From Flavipsychrobacter sp. (GTDB lineage Bacteria; Bacteroidota; Bacteroidia; Chitinophagales; Chitinophagaceae): a DNA stretch of 36,114 nt. The first letter of the stretch is position 1. Each line of letters starts with the position of its first letter. The translations under genes were made by a program, and so were the position numbers. This document shows, one piece after another, positions 8,451 to 16,218 of this stretch. Under the pieces are notes generated by a model. It searched no databases and had not been told where the DNA came from. It worked only from the letters and a program-made list of their open reading frames with translations. The DNA lies in NCBI GenBank assembly GCA_025963465.1, contig JAOQAP010000090.1, forward strand, positions 1 through 36,114. Direction: 5' to 3'.

Positions 8451-9625
8451 TACTGACTGTAAATACGCCGGCTAACATCTACCTGAATATACGAACCGGG
8501 AAACCGTCCACCGAGTCCCCAACCTTCATGTCGCTGAAGGGCGGAGCAAAAGTAGATGTCGTAGATGTTGTTATTGGCTTACCTATAGAAGGCTCTGACA
8601 TCTGGTACAAATGCAAGGACGGTAATTTCTACTGGAGTGGTGGCTTTGATGCTCCCCCTCAGGGATTCACTGCGCAAAACTATATTGAAAAAAAGATAGA
8701 GTTCCTTGCCGATAAAACACAGAAAGACCTGCACTGCAACAGCGCCGATGAAAATAAATGGAAAGTGAGCTGGGGTCACGTGGACATGGAAATATGGAAA
8801 ATATGGAGAGATCATAAAACTAAGGGCGACGGTGTGAAAGTGGCTGTGATAGACGATGGCGTGCATTTTCAAAACAATGACCTGCTTGGCAATATCAAAG
8901 GCAGCGCCTCATTCATAAATAATATCCTGGATGACAATGATCCATTTCACGGAACTATGAGCGCAGGATTGGTAGCAGCTAATTGCCAAAACACAAAAAC
9001 AGTGTATGGCGTTGCACCGGGATGCGACCTGTTTGTTTACAGAGCAGCATCAGTCGGATATTCTATTGATCGGGTTTGTGCCTCTATTCAGAAAGCAGTG
9101 GCTGACGGGGCTAAAATAATTTCCATGAGCTTTTTTATTCCTGATGACCCTACATTGAAAAGCTGGATAGAATTTTGTAACGACAACGGCATAATTATGA
9201 TCGCCGCAGCAGGCGATATTAATACCGGAACTAAAATGTATCCTGCCAGTTATGATCAATGTCTTTCTATAGGAGGATACTACTTATCAAATGAAAAAAC
9301 AAGGCTCATCAATAAAGCTCAGTCAAACAGCAACGATTCATTAACTCTTTTAGGACCTTCTAAAGATGTTTTAACAACATCGCCAACCAGCGCAGTTGCT
9401 TACCATCAGGCAACCAGTTGCGCCTGTGCTTTTATGGCGGGCCTGATTGCGCTGATAGTTTCAAAAGCTCCGTCAACTAATTATTCAAAACTGATCGAGA
9501 CCCTGAACCTGAACACTGCAACAGAATCCATTGAAAAAAATACCCTGAGATCTAACGATGAAGGTTATGGAATTATAAGTCCTTTAAAATTTCTTACCCA
9601 ATTAAATATTCCCAAAATAAAATAG
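8447..9625 (+). CDS. SH3b-subtilisin: S8 family serine peptidase without signal peptide
   Basis: Residues ~1-70 look like a bacterial SH3 (SH3b) domain (NIYLNIRTG, SLKGGAKVDVV, IWYKC, FYWSGG). Residues ~115-390 form a subtilase domain. The triad is Asp136 (VAVIDDGVH), His168 (DPFHGTMSAG) and Ser324 (ATSCACAFMAG). The spacing of Asp, His, oxyanion residue and Ser (32, 89, 67) nearly equals subtilisin (32, 91, 66). Two features are unusual: the oxyanion-hole Asn is Asp257 (IAAAGDINTG), and the usual GTSxAxP is ATSCACAF. No signal peptide is present, so a cytoplasmic location is expected unless a partner exports it. The start overlaps the preceding stop; the next gene starts 2 bp after its stop. 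Active protease is likely, but weak or regulated activity is possible. Confidence 0.88.
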   Translation: MILTVNTPANIYLNIRTGKPSTESPTFMSLKGGAKVDVVDVVIGLPIEGSDIWYKCKDGNFYWSGGFDAPPQGFTAQNYIEKKIEFLADKTQKDLHCNSADENKWKVSWGHVDMEIWKIWRDHKTKGDGVKVAVIDDGVHFQNNDLLGNIKGSASFINNILDDNDPFHGTMSAGLVAANCQNTKTVYGVAPGCDLFVYRAASVGYSIDRVCASIQKAVADGAKIISMSFFIPDDPTLKSWIEFCNDNGIIMIAAAGDINTGTKMYPASYDQCLSIGGYYLSNEKTRLINKAQSNSNDSLTLLGPSKDVLTTSPTSAVAYHQATSCACAFMAGLIALIVSKAPSTNYSKLIETLNLNTATESIEKNTLRSNDEGYGIISPLKFLTQLNIPKIK

Positions 9626-9627
9626 CC

Positions 9628-11913
9628 ATGAGGTCCTTTAAATCCGCGATAATTTTTGTCCTGATCTGCTCATTACCGTTTAAAATCAATGCTCAGATTG
9701 CATACTATGATGCTGTAAATCTCCGTAAATACATAGTATACAATTCAAACAGACCGCCAACTCCGCCAGGAAAACCAATTGCCCCGGAGATCGGTTTTCA
9801 GTTCAATCCTGACTCCATAAATATTGTATTAAAGATTCTTCAGCCATATACAGATAGCTCAAACGGGATCCAATTCCGTACAGCCGGCGGTATTTCAAGT
9901 GCATTCGACTCCAATGTTTTTATTCATAAATATCTGGCGGGATTATCTCTTAGTCCACAAAGTTTGGGTGAAAAGGTCAGTTCGTCCATATCTTCTGTTG
10001 GAGGTATCAACGTCACCAACTTTGCCGATGGGCTTGCTAAATTTCTTGTAGCAAGATTTAAGCAGGAACTTACCATCACTTTCTTCTCAAAATTCAAGAA
10101 CGACATAGAGAAGTCGAAAGACCTGCAGGCTATGTTTCCTGAAACATACAAAACATTACTGGCTATTGACAATATATACCAGTTCAATGCTTACCTGAAT
10201 ACCTTACGGGAATCATTTATAAAAGACATAACAAACCTCTACAGTAATTTCAAGCAATTGGAAAAGCTTGACAAATATCGCAGGCATTTTGAAAAGCATC
10301 CGGAGCTAAGAACAGTTATTGAAAACTCATTCCTGATCATAGACGCCTACTCCAAAGGCATCCATCCCGGGAAAGTGATTGAGCACTATGATACGGCTAA
10401 TATCCGTTTTAAAGATCCTGTCGTTCAACAAAACTTACGAAGCTCAGTAGCGCTATTGAAATTATTTTCCACCTCTTTAAAATCGAGAACAGACAGCAAC
10501 TATTGGGTACCTGAAGATTCAGTAAGGCTATTATTTGAAGACCCGATCAGCATGCAACTCTATTTCGGACTGATTTACCAGCAAAGTAGCGGCATTAAGT
10601 TTATAATAAATAACACCACCCTGCCATTCAATACCATATTGGCTCGTGGTAAGGATTTTGCAGATACAATGGTAAAATACCGGCATTTTATTGAAAAAAT
10701 GTCGGCCCATACCCAGGAGGTGAATGAATATATTACTGAGCTGAAAGGCAAGAAAAAATCTGACATAGATTACAACGACTATTACAAGTTATACAGATCA
10801 TCGCTCGACCTTTTGCAGGATGCATTTACATGCATAGACCTGCCCTATATCAATATGATACATGACAGCACCAAAGAGAAGATACACTTACAAACCAAAA
10901 GGTGGTTCTCAGTGGCAAATAATACCGGTGAACTGTATATAGACATCCGCACTAAGAATTATTCCTCTGCTATAATCAATGCGGTCAGCATCCTCGATAC
11001 TGTTTTGTCGGGCTTCAACGCGGCAGATGACCTGCGCAAACTAAATGCAGACCTTGCTGCAACAAAAAACTCACTGAACACAGCAAGAAAGAGCAGCAAT
11101 GATAGTAAAATGAAGGTTAATAAAATTGTGAAGTACTATTCGAAAAGCAATTCATTCTCCAATATAGCATTTACAGAAACGCTGGAAAGGAAGAAAATAA
11201 ATTCTCAGGACCTTATAGACCAAATGCGATCATTGATCGATCTGAAAAGAACGCAGCTGGATTTCCGCAACCAGGAGAAACTCAGGGGCAATTTGCTAAA
11301 ATACGGCACGTTTGCCGCTACTATAGCTACAGCATCAAACTCAGATGATGTAAAGAACGCAATAGAGACCATCGCGTTGCCATCAGGCAGCGCACGGGTA
11401 AAAAGAGAAAGCGACTGGAATATATCGCTCAATGCCTACGTAGGCGCATTTGTAGGTAATGAAACAATAGATGGCGTTAAGAACAAGCACTGGATCAATG
11501 CATATGGCGTTACCGCTCCTGTTGGTATTGCCATAAGCCGCGGTCATTCCATTTTGTTCATACCGGGCAAAAAAGAAAGATGGACAGATAATAAAGGTGG
11601 ATGGTCCAGCAGCCTGTTTATTTCACTAATAGATGTGGGGGCTATCGCCGCATTCCGTATGAAGGATGATACTACAGCGCAGATACCAACCGTGCAACTT
11701 AAAAATATCATTTCTCCCGGCGTTTTCTACGGCTTAGGAATTCCTAAGTGCCCTGTTTCCTGGAATTTTGGTGCACAGATAGGCCCTAACCTTCGTAAGG
11801 TTGACCCCGCAGCCCTACCCGGAGAAGACCCATCAGACAAAATGTACTGGCGTTTCAGCACATCACTGGTTGTAGACATTCCTGTTCTTAATTTCTATAC
11901 AAGGTCGCACTAA
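9628..11913 (+). CDS. Large exported protein of the five-gene cluster, helical middle and beta-rich C-terminus
   Basis: I do not recognise a named family. A signal peptide is clear (MRSFKSAIIFVLICSLPFKI, ending NA/Q). Residues ~130-590 are mainly helical and rich in Lys, Leu and Ser. A likely coiled coil lies around 475-520 (LRKLNADLAATKNSLNTARK). From ~595 the sequence changes to alternating hydrophobic/aromatic strands (WNISLNAYVGAFVG, GVTAPVGIAIS, SLFISLIDVGAIAAFRM, PGVFYGLGI, WNFGAQIGPNLRKV, RFSTSLVVDIPVLNFYT). That pattern suggests outer-membrane strands or a beta domain packed on the membrane. No T9SS tail is visible. It starts 2 bp after the subtilase stop and ends 11 bp before the next gene. 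A periplasmic or outer-membrane component working with the other cluster genes is an inference. Confidence 0.75.
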   Translation: MRSFKSAIIFVLICSLPFKINAQIAYYDAVNLRKYIVYNSNRPPTPPGKPIAPEIGFQFNPDSINIVLKILQPYTDSSNGIQFRTAGGISSAFDSNVFIHKYLAGLSLSPQSLGEKVSSSISSVGGINVTNFADGLAKFLVARFKQELTITFFSKFKNDIEKSKDLQAMFPETYKTLLAIDNIYQFNAYLNTLRESFIKDITNLYSNFKQLEKLDKYRRHFEKHPELRTVIENSFLIIDAYSKGIHPGKVIEHYDTANIRFKDPVVQQNLRSSVALLKLFSTSLKSRTDSNYWVPEDSVRLLFEDPISMQLYFGLIYQQSSGIKFIINNTTLPFNTILARGKDFADTMVKYRHFIEKMSAHTQEVNEYITELKGKKKSDIDYNDYYKLYRSSLDLLQDAFTCIDLPYINMIHDSTKEKIHLQTKRWFSVANNTGELYIDIRTKNYSSAIINAVSILDTVLSGFNAADDLRKLNADLAATKNSLNTARKSSNDSKMKVNKIVKYYSKSNSFSNIAFTETLERKKINSQDLIDQMRSLIDLKRTQLDFRNQEKLRGNLLKYGTFAATIATASNSDDVKNAIETIALPSGSARVKRESDWNISLNAYVGAFVGNETIDGVKNKHWINAYGVTAPVGIAISRGHSILFIPGKKERWTDNKGGWSSSLFISLIDVGAIAAFRMKDDTTAQIPTVQLKNIISPGVFYGLGIPKCPVSWNFGAQIGPNLRKVDPAALPGEDPSDKMYWRFSTSLVVDIPVLNFYTRSH

Positions 11914-11924
11914 ACTTTATTGTT

Positions 11925-12983
11925 ATGAAAATAGAAGAAGTAATTAAGATCTACGAGTTTTTAGGAAATCTAACTTTAGTGGCATTTTTGGGAGTGTACA
12001 TTTTATTAATGGTAGCATTGCTTGCTTTACTTTTCTCATTAAAAGATAAAATAGTATCAAAAACTCAACCCAAAGACTACTTCAATAATCTCATTTCAGG
12101 CACCACTGCTGTCGTTACGCTATCATTGTGTATTTTATATTACCAGGCTCAAAAAAAGATGAACTTAAGCAAAATTGCCCTACATATAAAATCAGAATTT
12201 GTTTATTCTAATTTCACACAAAAATCATTCAGAAATATAGATTTACCTGGCAATAACGATAGTGCTGCAAAGCTCGAAATGGTAACTGAACTGATCAACA
12301 CATTTCCAAATGAATTTACTTCAGTCAGAATGCCACCAGGTAATAGTCATGATACTTTAGACATAACTGGCATTGCAATAATTGACCCGGTATCTGTAGA
12401 TCAAATTTATAAAACAATAGAAAAGAAAGCCATTTTCGCGTCGTATCTGATAACAAAATTGATAAAGAAAGATTCGCTTGAAATCTTATATACAGATGAT
12501 ATTAACCACCCGTACTCCATACAGGAAAATATAGATAAAGACGGATGGTTTGTTGGACGGGATTTTTTTCAATACATTATTGGAAAGGACAGCCTATTCC
12601 CTGTATACAACAATCAAAAGATAATCGGGTTCACCACATTTTATAAAAATGAAGCCGCTAAGAAAAGATATGAGGCCGCTTACGAGATCATTTTCAAGGA
12701 ATTTAAAAAAAGACCGAATGGCATTATCGGTTTTAAAGCATTAAGAGATAGTACTAAACAGAACTATTCAGATGATTTTTTGAAACAAGCTATCAACAAT
12801 TCAAACGAACAGCTTTATTTTATCAAATTAGAAAATACCGGCAACAACGATACATTAGGTATCAAACTACCCAACAGTTCAATTCGAAAACCTAAAAATA
12901 ATCCACTATATGCGATATTAAACGCTATTGAAAAAACCGTAAAGACATTCATTGAGCAGATAAAAGAAAATGTATTAGTTTAG
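11925..12983 (+). CDS. Unknown membrane-anchored protein of the five-gene cluster
   Basis: Not recognised. Two hydrophobic segments lie near the N-terminus (~15-42, and ~57-71 with TTAVVTLSLCILYY). A soluble domain of about 280 residues with mixed alpha/beta character follows (for example ITGIAIIDPVSVDQIYKTIE, DGWFVGRDFFQYIIGKDS, IGFKALRDSTKQ). No catalytic motif is evident. Codon use is visibly more AT-rich than in the neighbouring house-keeping genes, with many AAA, ATA and TTA codons. The spacing of 11 bp before and 18 bp after supports membership of the same operon. With two TM helices, the large domain would face the same side as the N-terminus. Confidence 0.75.
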   Translation: MKIEEVIKIYEFLGNLTLVAFLGVYILLMVALLALLFSLKDKIVSKTQPKDYFNNLISGTTAVVTLSLCILYYQAQKKMNLSKIALHIKSEFVYSNFTQKSFRNIDLPGNNDSAAKLEMVTELINTFPNEFTSVRMPPGNSHDTLDITGIAIIDPVSVDQIYKTIEKKAIFASYLITKLIKKDSLEILYTDDINHPYSIQENIDKDGWFVGRDFFQYIIGKDSLFPVYNNQKIIGFTTFYKNEAAKKRYEAAYEIIFKEFKKRPNGIIGFKALRDSTKQNYSDDFLKQAINNSNEQLYFIKLENTGNNDTLGIKLPNSSIRKPKNNPLYAILNAIEKTVKTFIEQIKENVLV

Positions 12984-13001
12984 ATAAAAAAATAAATAAC
13001 C

Positions 13002-13790
13002 ATGAGCAACCACATAGTAGTCTTCTGGATAATTTTTGGATTATTGCTTTTCACGATCGTCTATTGCGACAAGAAGTATAATATGCTACGCGATGAGGGA
13101 ACAGCCAGCATAAAAGCTTATAGCTGGTCTCGTGTTCAGCTGGCATGGTGGGTGCTTATCGTGCTTGCTGCATTCATTACTATTATTTTAAGTTACGCGG
13201 GCCACCCTATCCCTACGCTTGACTCATCAACGCTAATATTGCTGGGTATAACTACAGGTACCACTGCTGCAGCACGCCTTATTGATGTGTCAGACCGGCA
13301 AAACCCAAATCTGACCAACACGTTGCAGGACCAAAAGAAAGAAAGCTTTTTCCTGGACATCTTATCCGACTGCAACGGCGTGAGCATGAACAGGCTGCAG
13401 GCGGTGATCTTTAATTTTGTTTTTGGCGCATGGTTCATTTCTTATGTGCTGCAGCATTTTGCAGATCCATCGGCTGCATTATTCCTAACTGTGAACTGCG
13501 CTATATCTCCGGCTGCGGCGAAAGAGTGTGCCGCACAGCCATGGAACTATATAATACCTGTAATGTCGCAGAATAACCTGATACTATTAGGACTTAGCTC
13601 AGCTACATATGCTGCACTGAAAGCAACAGAGAACTCACCAACAGCCAAGGGGATTGCCGAGAACCAACAGTCAGGAGCACTGCCTAATAACAATCAGCCT
13701 AATCCTGCACCTAACTCCGTTCAGGCTCCTCCCCCCGCACCTGATGCAGGCACTACTGATGCAAACAATGAAACAACTACAAATCAATAA
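13002..13790 (+). CDS. Polytopic membrane protein with GIS-T/NGxSxxRLQ repeats and Pro/Asn-rich tail
   Basis: About five hydrophobic segments are visible (~5-22, 44-66, 72-90, 132-152, 185-205). The pattern SRVQLAWW ... LILLGITTGTTAAARLID ... SFFLDILSDCNGVSMNRLQ ... NNLILLGLSSATYAALK matches, from memory, a widespread but uncharacterised bacterial membrane family. In that family an RxQ-(W/F)W helix and a GISxxT helix occur twice. An 'FxxDIxxDxxGxSxxRLQ' loop separates the two halves. The last ~55 residues are a low-complexity Pro/Asn/Ala/Thr tail that could be a flexible contact. It is the last gene of the cluster; the convergent miaA ends 50 bp downstream. Function unknown. Confidence 0.75.
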   Translation: MSNHIVVFWIIFGLLLFTIVYCDKKYNMLRDEGTASIKAYSWSRVQLAWWVLIVLAAFITIILSYAGHPIPTLDSSTLILLGITTGTTAAARLIDVSDRQNPNLTNTLQDQKKESFFLDILSDCNGVSMNRLQAVIFNFVFGAWFISYVLQHFADPSAALFLTVNCAISPAAAKECAAQPWNYIIPVMSQNNLILLGLSSATYAALKATENSPTAKGIAENQQSGALPNNNQPNPAPNSVQAPPPAPDAGTTDANNETTTNQ

Positions 13791-13798
13791 AGAGCATT

Positions 13799-13862
13799 CA
13801 GGGCAGCTAGCCCTGTTCTGAAAGGAAATATTCAACGGGGTTACCGGCCAGGTAGCCCCGTT
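13799..13862. terminator. Possible shared terminator between the five-gene cluster and miaA
   Basis: Two hairpins occur here. CAGGGC/GCCCTG lies at 13799-13804 and 13810-13815. A 12-bp stem with one G-T wobble (13834-13845 with 13851-13862) overlaps the last codons of miaA. The T-tracts on either side are weak, so termination efficiency is uncertain. Confidence 0.45.
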
Positions 13863-14743
13863 ATCTTTTCTGTTATATTTGCATCATCCGCAGCCATCCA
13901 GTTAATACCGGTATCTTTTTTGAACCACGTCATCTGGCGTTTGGCATAATTGCGGGTATGCTGCTTTATTTTGTCTACGGCTTCGGGCAGTGTGCATTTA
14001 CCTTCCAGGTGGTCAAACAGTTCTGTATACCCTACCGTCTGCAAATTTTTGAGCGCCTTATAAGGCAGCAATTGCTTTACTTCATCCAGTAGTCCCTCTG
14101 CCATCATTATATCTACCCGCTTATTGATGCGGTCATACAATTGTGCTCTCGGCAGCTCCAGCCCTACCTTTACAATATTAAAAGGGCGTTGCTTCTTCGT
14201 CTGTGTCCTGTATTGTGTAATGCTGCTGCCCGCAGAGCGAACAAAGGATAGCGCACGTATCAGCCGCACCGGGTTTTGTATCTCACCTGTTGCATAAAAT
14301 GCAGGATCTCCCTCCTGCACTGCCTGTTGCAGCCATTGCAGGCCATGTAGCTGGTAGTCCTGTTCTATTTTAGCTGTTATCTCTTTATTGGTTTCGGGCA
14401 TATCGTCCAGCCCTTCGCAAAGCGCTTTTATGTAAAGCCCGGTACCACCACATACTACTGCGGCATCATGACCGGCAAATATTTCAGACAGGTACTTCAG
14501 CGCCAGCGATTCATAATCTGCCGCCGTAAGCTGAGTTGTCACAGGGAATTCATCAATGAAATAGTGCTTCACAGCCTGTAGCTCTTCCGCAGTTGGTTTA
14601 GCGGTGCCTATGGTCATGCCTTTGTAGCATTGCCTGCTGTCTGCAGAAACAATGGCTGTGCCCAGCCGCTGCGCAAGCGCAATGGCTACAGCTGTTTTGC
14701 CTACCGCGGTAGGCCCTGCTATAATGTATACTGTCGGGATCAA
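13841..14743 (-). CDS. miaA: tRNA dimethylallyltransferase MiaA
   Basis: MiaA transfers a dimethylallyl group to N6 of A37 in tRNAs that read UNN codons. The protein shows the P-loop GPTAVGKT (10-17), SADSRQCYKGMTIGTAKP (35-52), the CGGTGLYIKAL segment near 97, and the C-terminal TVGYTELFDHLEG and QHTRNYAKRQMTWFKK motifs. At 300 aa the length is normal. The only workable start is TTG at 14743, because the in-frame codon just upstream is the TAA stop of the pRiA4b-like gene and the first Met in the protein is near residue 43, beyond the P-loop. The start codon therefore directly abuts the upstream stop, which predicts translational coupling. Confidence 0.95.
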   Translation of the reverse strand: MIPTVYIIAGPTAVGKTAVAIALAQRLGTAIVSADSRQCYKGMTIGTAKPTAEELQAVKHYFIDEFPVTTQLTAADYESLALKYLSEIFAGHDAAVVCGGTGLYIKALCEGLDDMPETNKEITAKIEQDYQLHGLQWLQQAVQEGDPAFYATGEIQNPVRLIRALSFVRSAGSSITQYRTQTKKQRPFNIVKVGLELPRAQLYDRINKRVDIMMAEGLLDEVKQLLPYKALKNLQTVGYTELFDHLEGKCTLPEAVDKIKQHTRNYAKRQMTWFKKDTGINWMAADDANITEKITGLPGR

Positions 14744-15325
14744 TTAGTCGTCAAAGCCTCCGCTGTCCGTCATGTTCTCTTCATGGCCGCCCTCATCATT
14801 ACTTTCCTGCACTCCCTCACCTTCGTTGCCAAAGCCCTCAGCCATTTCCTCTGCGCCCAGGTCATACTTCTCCTCTATCTCCATGATCTTATCGGGGTTC
14901 ACGCCTTTTATGCCATACTGGGCAGGCGCTATACCCTCTTTGCGAAGCAGGAAGGGGTATACACGGCGCGATGTCTCTTCTTTAAGCACACCTATCAGCT
15001 CTACCTGGAATGTCCACTTCTTGGCAGGGTCGTATACATACATGAACTTCTGGTCAGGCAGGCTTACCAATGCCGATACCGGCGTCTTCAACATGGACAG
15101 TGCCGGTGCATCTTTCTTATTTACAAGCACTTCAGAGTTCAGCTCACGGCCATAAGCCCACTTGTCATCGCTCTCATAGAACGATGCCGGGTGTTTCCCG
15201 TCAAATTCGTAGGCTTTCAGAATAGCATTATGAAAATCAAGGAAGGTCTGGCTGCCCTGTATCTCTATATCACGGTAGGTCTGGTCGTCATCTTCCCAAA
15301 AAATTCGGAATCTTAATATGGTCAT
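14744..15325 (-). CDS. Plasmid pRiA4b ORF-3-like family protein
   Basis: The N-terminal ~140 residues fit the pRiA4b ORF-3-like fold: RFRIFWEDDDQTYRDIEI, QTFLDFHNAILKAYEFDGKHPASFY, then KFMYVYDPAKKWTFQVELIGV. The C-terminal ~50 residues are very acidic (EEKYDLGAEEMAEGFGNEGE onwards) and probably disordered. Function is not established for this family, despite its naming after plasmid and transposon passenger genes. No transposase or inverted repeats are seen nearby, so I treat it as a resident gene. ATG at 15325. It sits directly upstream of miaA, stop against start, in one transcription unit. Confidence 0.85.
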   Translation of the reverse strand: MTILRFRIFWEDDDQTYRDIEIQGSQTFLDFHNAILKAYEFDGKHPASFYESDDKWAYGRELNSEVLVNKKDAPALSMLKTPVSALVSLPDQKFMYVYDPAKKWTFQVELIGVLKEETSRRVYPFLLRKEGIAPAQYGIKGVNPDKIMEIEEKYDLGAEEMAEGFGNEGEGVQESNDEGGHEENMTDSGGFDD

Positions 15326-15482
15326 GCGGTTAGGTTCTCGGTTGTAAAAATAATAAATGAAACCGTAGATTGCAGCCTTCTTTGTATAACTGCGTTAAAT
15401 AGCTGTAAAACAGATATTTTATTAAAATAAAAAAAATACAAAGATCATTTTAAATTTTTCCTGACTGATACAAATATTTCGT

Positions 15483-15490
15483 TACCTTTG
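15483..15490 (+). promoter_or_regulatory. -7 box of the rpmI-rplT promoter
   Basis: TACCTTTG, an exact TAnnTTTG match, ends 21 bp before the rpmI ATG at 15512. It overlaps the in-frame TTG at 15488, which rules that TTG out as the start of L35. Confidence 0.55.
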
Positions 15491-15511
15491 CCGTCCCAAA
15501 TTAATGAGATT

Positions 15512-15709
15512 ATGCCAAAAGTGAAAACGCACTCACGCGCTAAAAAAACGTTCAGGGTTACAGGTACAGGCAAAATACGCCGTTACAAGGCTTTCAAAAG
15601 CCATCTGTTGACTAAAAAATCAAAAAGCCGCAAACGTAGTCTGCGTATCCATGGTCTTGTGCATCCTAGCAATGCAAGGCTCGTGAAGCGTATGCTTGTT
15701 ATGTGTTAA
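15512..15709 (+). CDS. rpmI: 50S ribosomal protein L35
   Basis: A 65-aa basic protein with the L35 signature ([20 protein letters not shown], then [20 protein letters not shown]). The ATG at 15512 gives the canonical N-terminus; a longer reading from TTG 15488 would start inside the promoter. L35 binds 23S rRNA in the large subunit. It is followed by rplT after 74 bp. The infC gene, which precedes rpmI in many bacteria, is absent; instead there is a divergent pRiA4b-like gene. Confidence 0.96.
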   Translation: MPKVKTHSRAKKTFRVTGTGKIRRYKAFKSHLLTKKSKSRKRSLRIHGLVHPSNARLVKRMLVMC

Positions 15710-15783
15710 TAACATTCATCCCGGCAACGGGAGAGTAGATAAGAAAGAAATAAAAGTTTTAAACAAGAATTAATTTTTAAGAT

Positions 15784-16128
15784 ATGCCACGTTCCGTTAA
15801 TGCGGTTGCATCGCGCGCAAGAAGAAAGAAAATACTGAAAGAAGCAAAAGGCTTCTACGGTAAACGTAAAAACGTATATACAGTAGCTAAAAACGTACTG
15901 GAAAAAGGCCAGGGCTACAAATTCGTTGGACGCAAACTGAAAAAACGCGACTACCGCTCACTGTGGATCGTGCGTATCAATGCTGCTGTTCGCGAAGAAG
16001 GCCTGAGCTATTCAGTCTTCATCAACAAACTGGCTCAGAAAGGTATAGACCTGAACCGTAAGGTACTGGCTGACCTGGCTATGAACGAGCCTGCTTCTTT
16101 CAAAGCACTGGTTGCACAGGTAAAGTAA
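15784..16128 (+). CDS. rplT: 50S ribosomal protein L20
   Basis: 114 aa, the usual length. Motifs include [32 protein letters not shown] (at the N-terminus), [19 protein letters not shown] and [18 protein letters not shown]20 is an early large-subunit assembly protein that binds 23S rRNA. In several bacteria it also represses its own operon by binding the leader mRNA; no such structure was identified here. Transcribed with rpmI and ended by the hairpin at 16160. Confidence 0.97.
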   Translation: MPRSVNAVASRARRKKILKEAKGFYGKRKNVYTVAKNVLEKGQGYKFVGRKLKKRDYRSLWIVRINAAVREEGLSYSVFINKLAQKGIDLNRKVLADLAMNEPASFKALVAQVK

Positions 16129-16159
16129 TCTATCGCCCTCACCGGCGCCTGAATATTAT

Positions 16160-16206
16160 ATGCAAATAGCCGATACCTTATGGTGTCGGCTATTTGCATT
16201 TTCTTT
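16160..16206 (+). terminator. Terminator after rplT
   Basis: An 18-bp stem with one G-T wobble (16160-16177 with 16182-16199) has a TTAT loop and a T-rich tail on the + strand. It lies between convergent rplT and the NHL-repeat gene. The other strand lacks a good T-tract. Confidence 0.88.
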
Positions 16207-16218
16207 ATTTACCTGGGT

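Noticed and set aside
14630-15316. 228-aa + strand ORF across the miaA/pRiA4b junction
   Set aside because: It spans two well-supported genes in antisense and has no protein character.
14744-15325. Reading the pRiA4b-like gene as part of a transposon
   Set aside because: No transposase, terminal inverted repeats or target duplication nearby; it sits in a tight unit with miaA.
15488-15511. Upstream TTG start for L35
   Set aside because: The TTG lies inside the TACCTTTG promoter box, and the ATG at 15512 gives the canonical L35 N-terminus.
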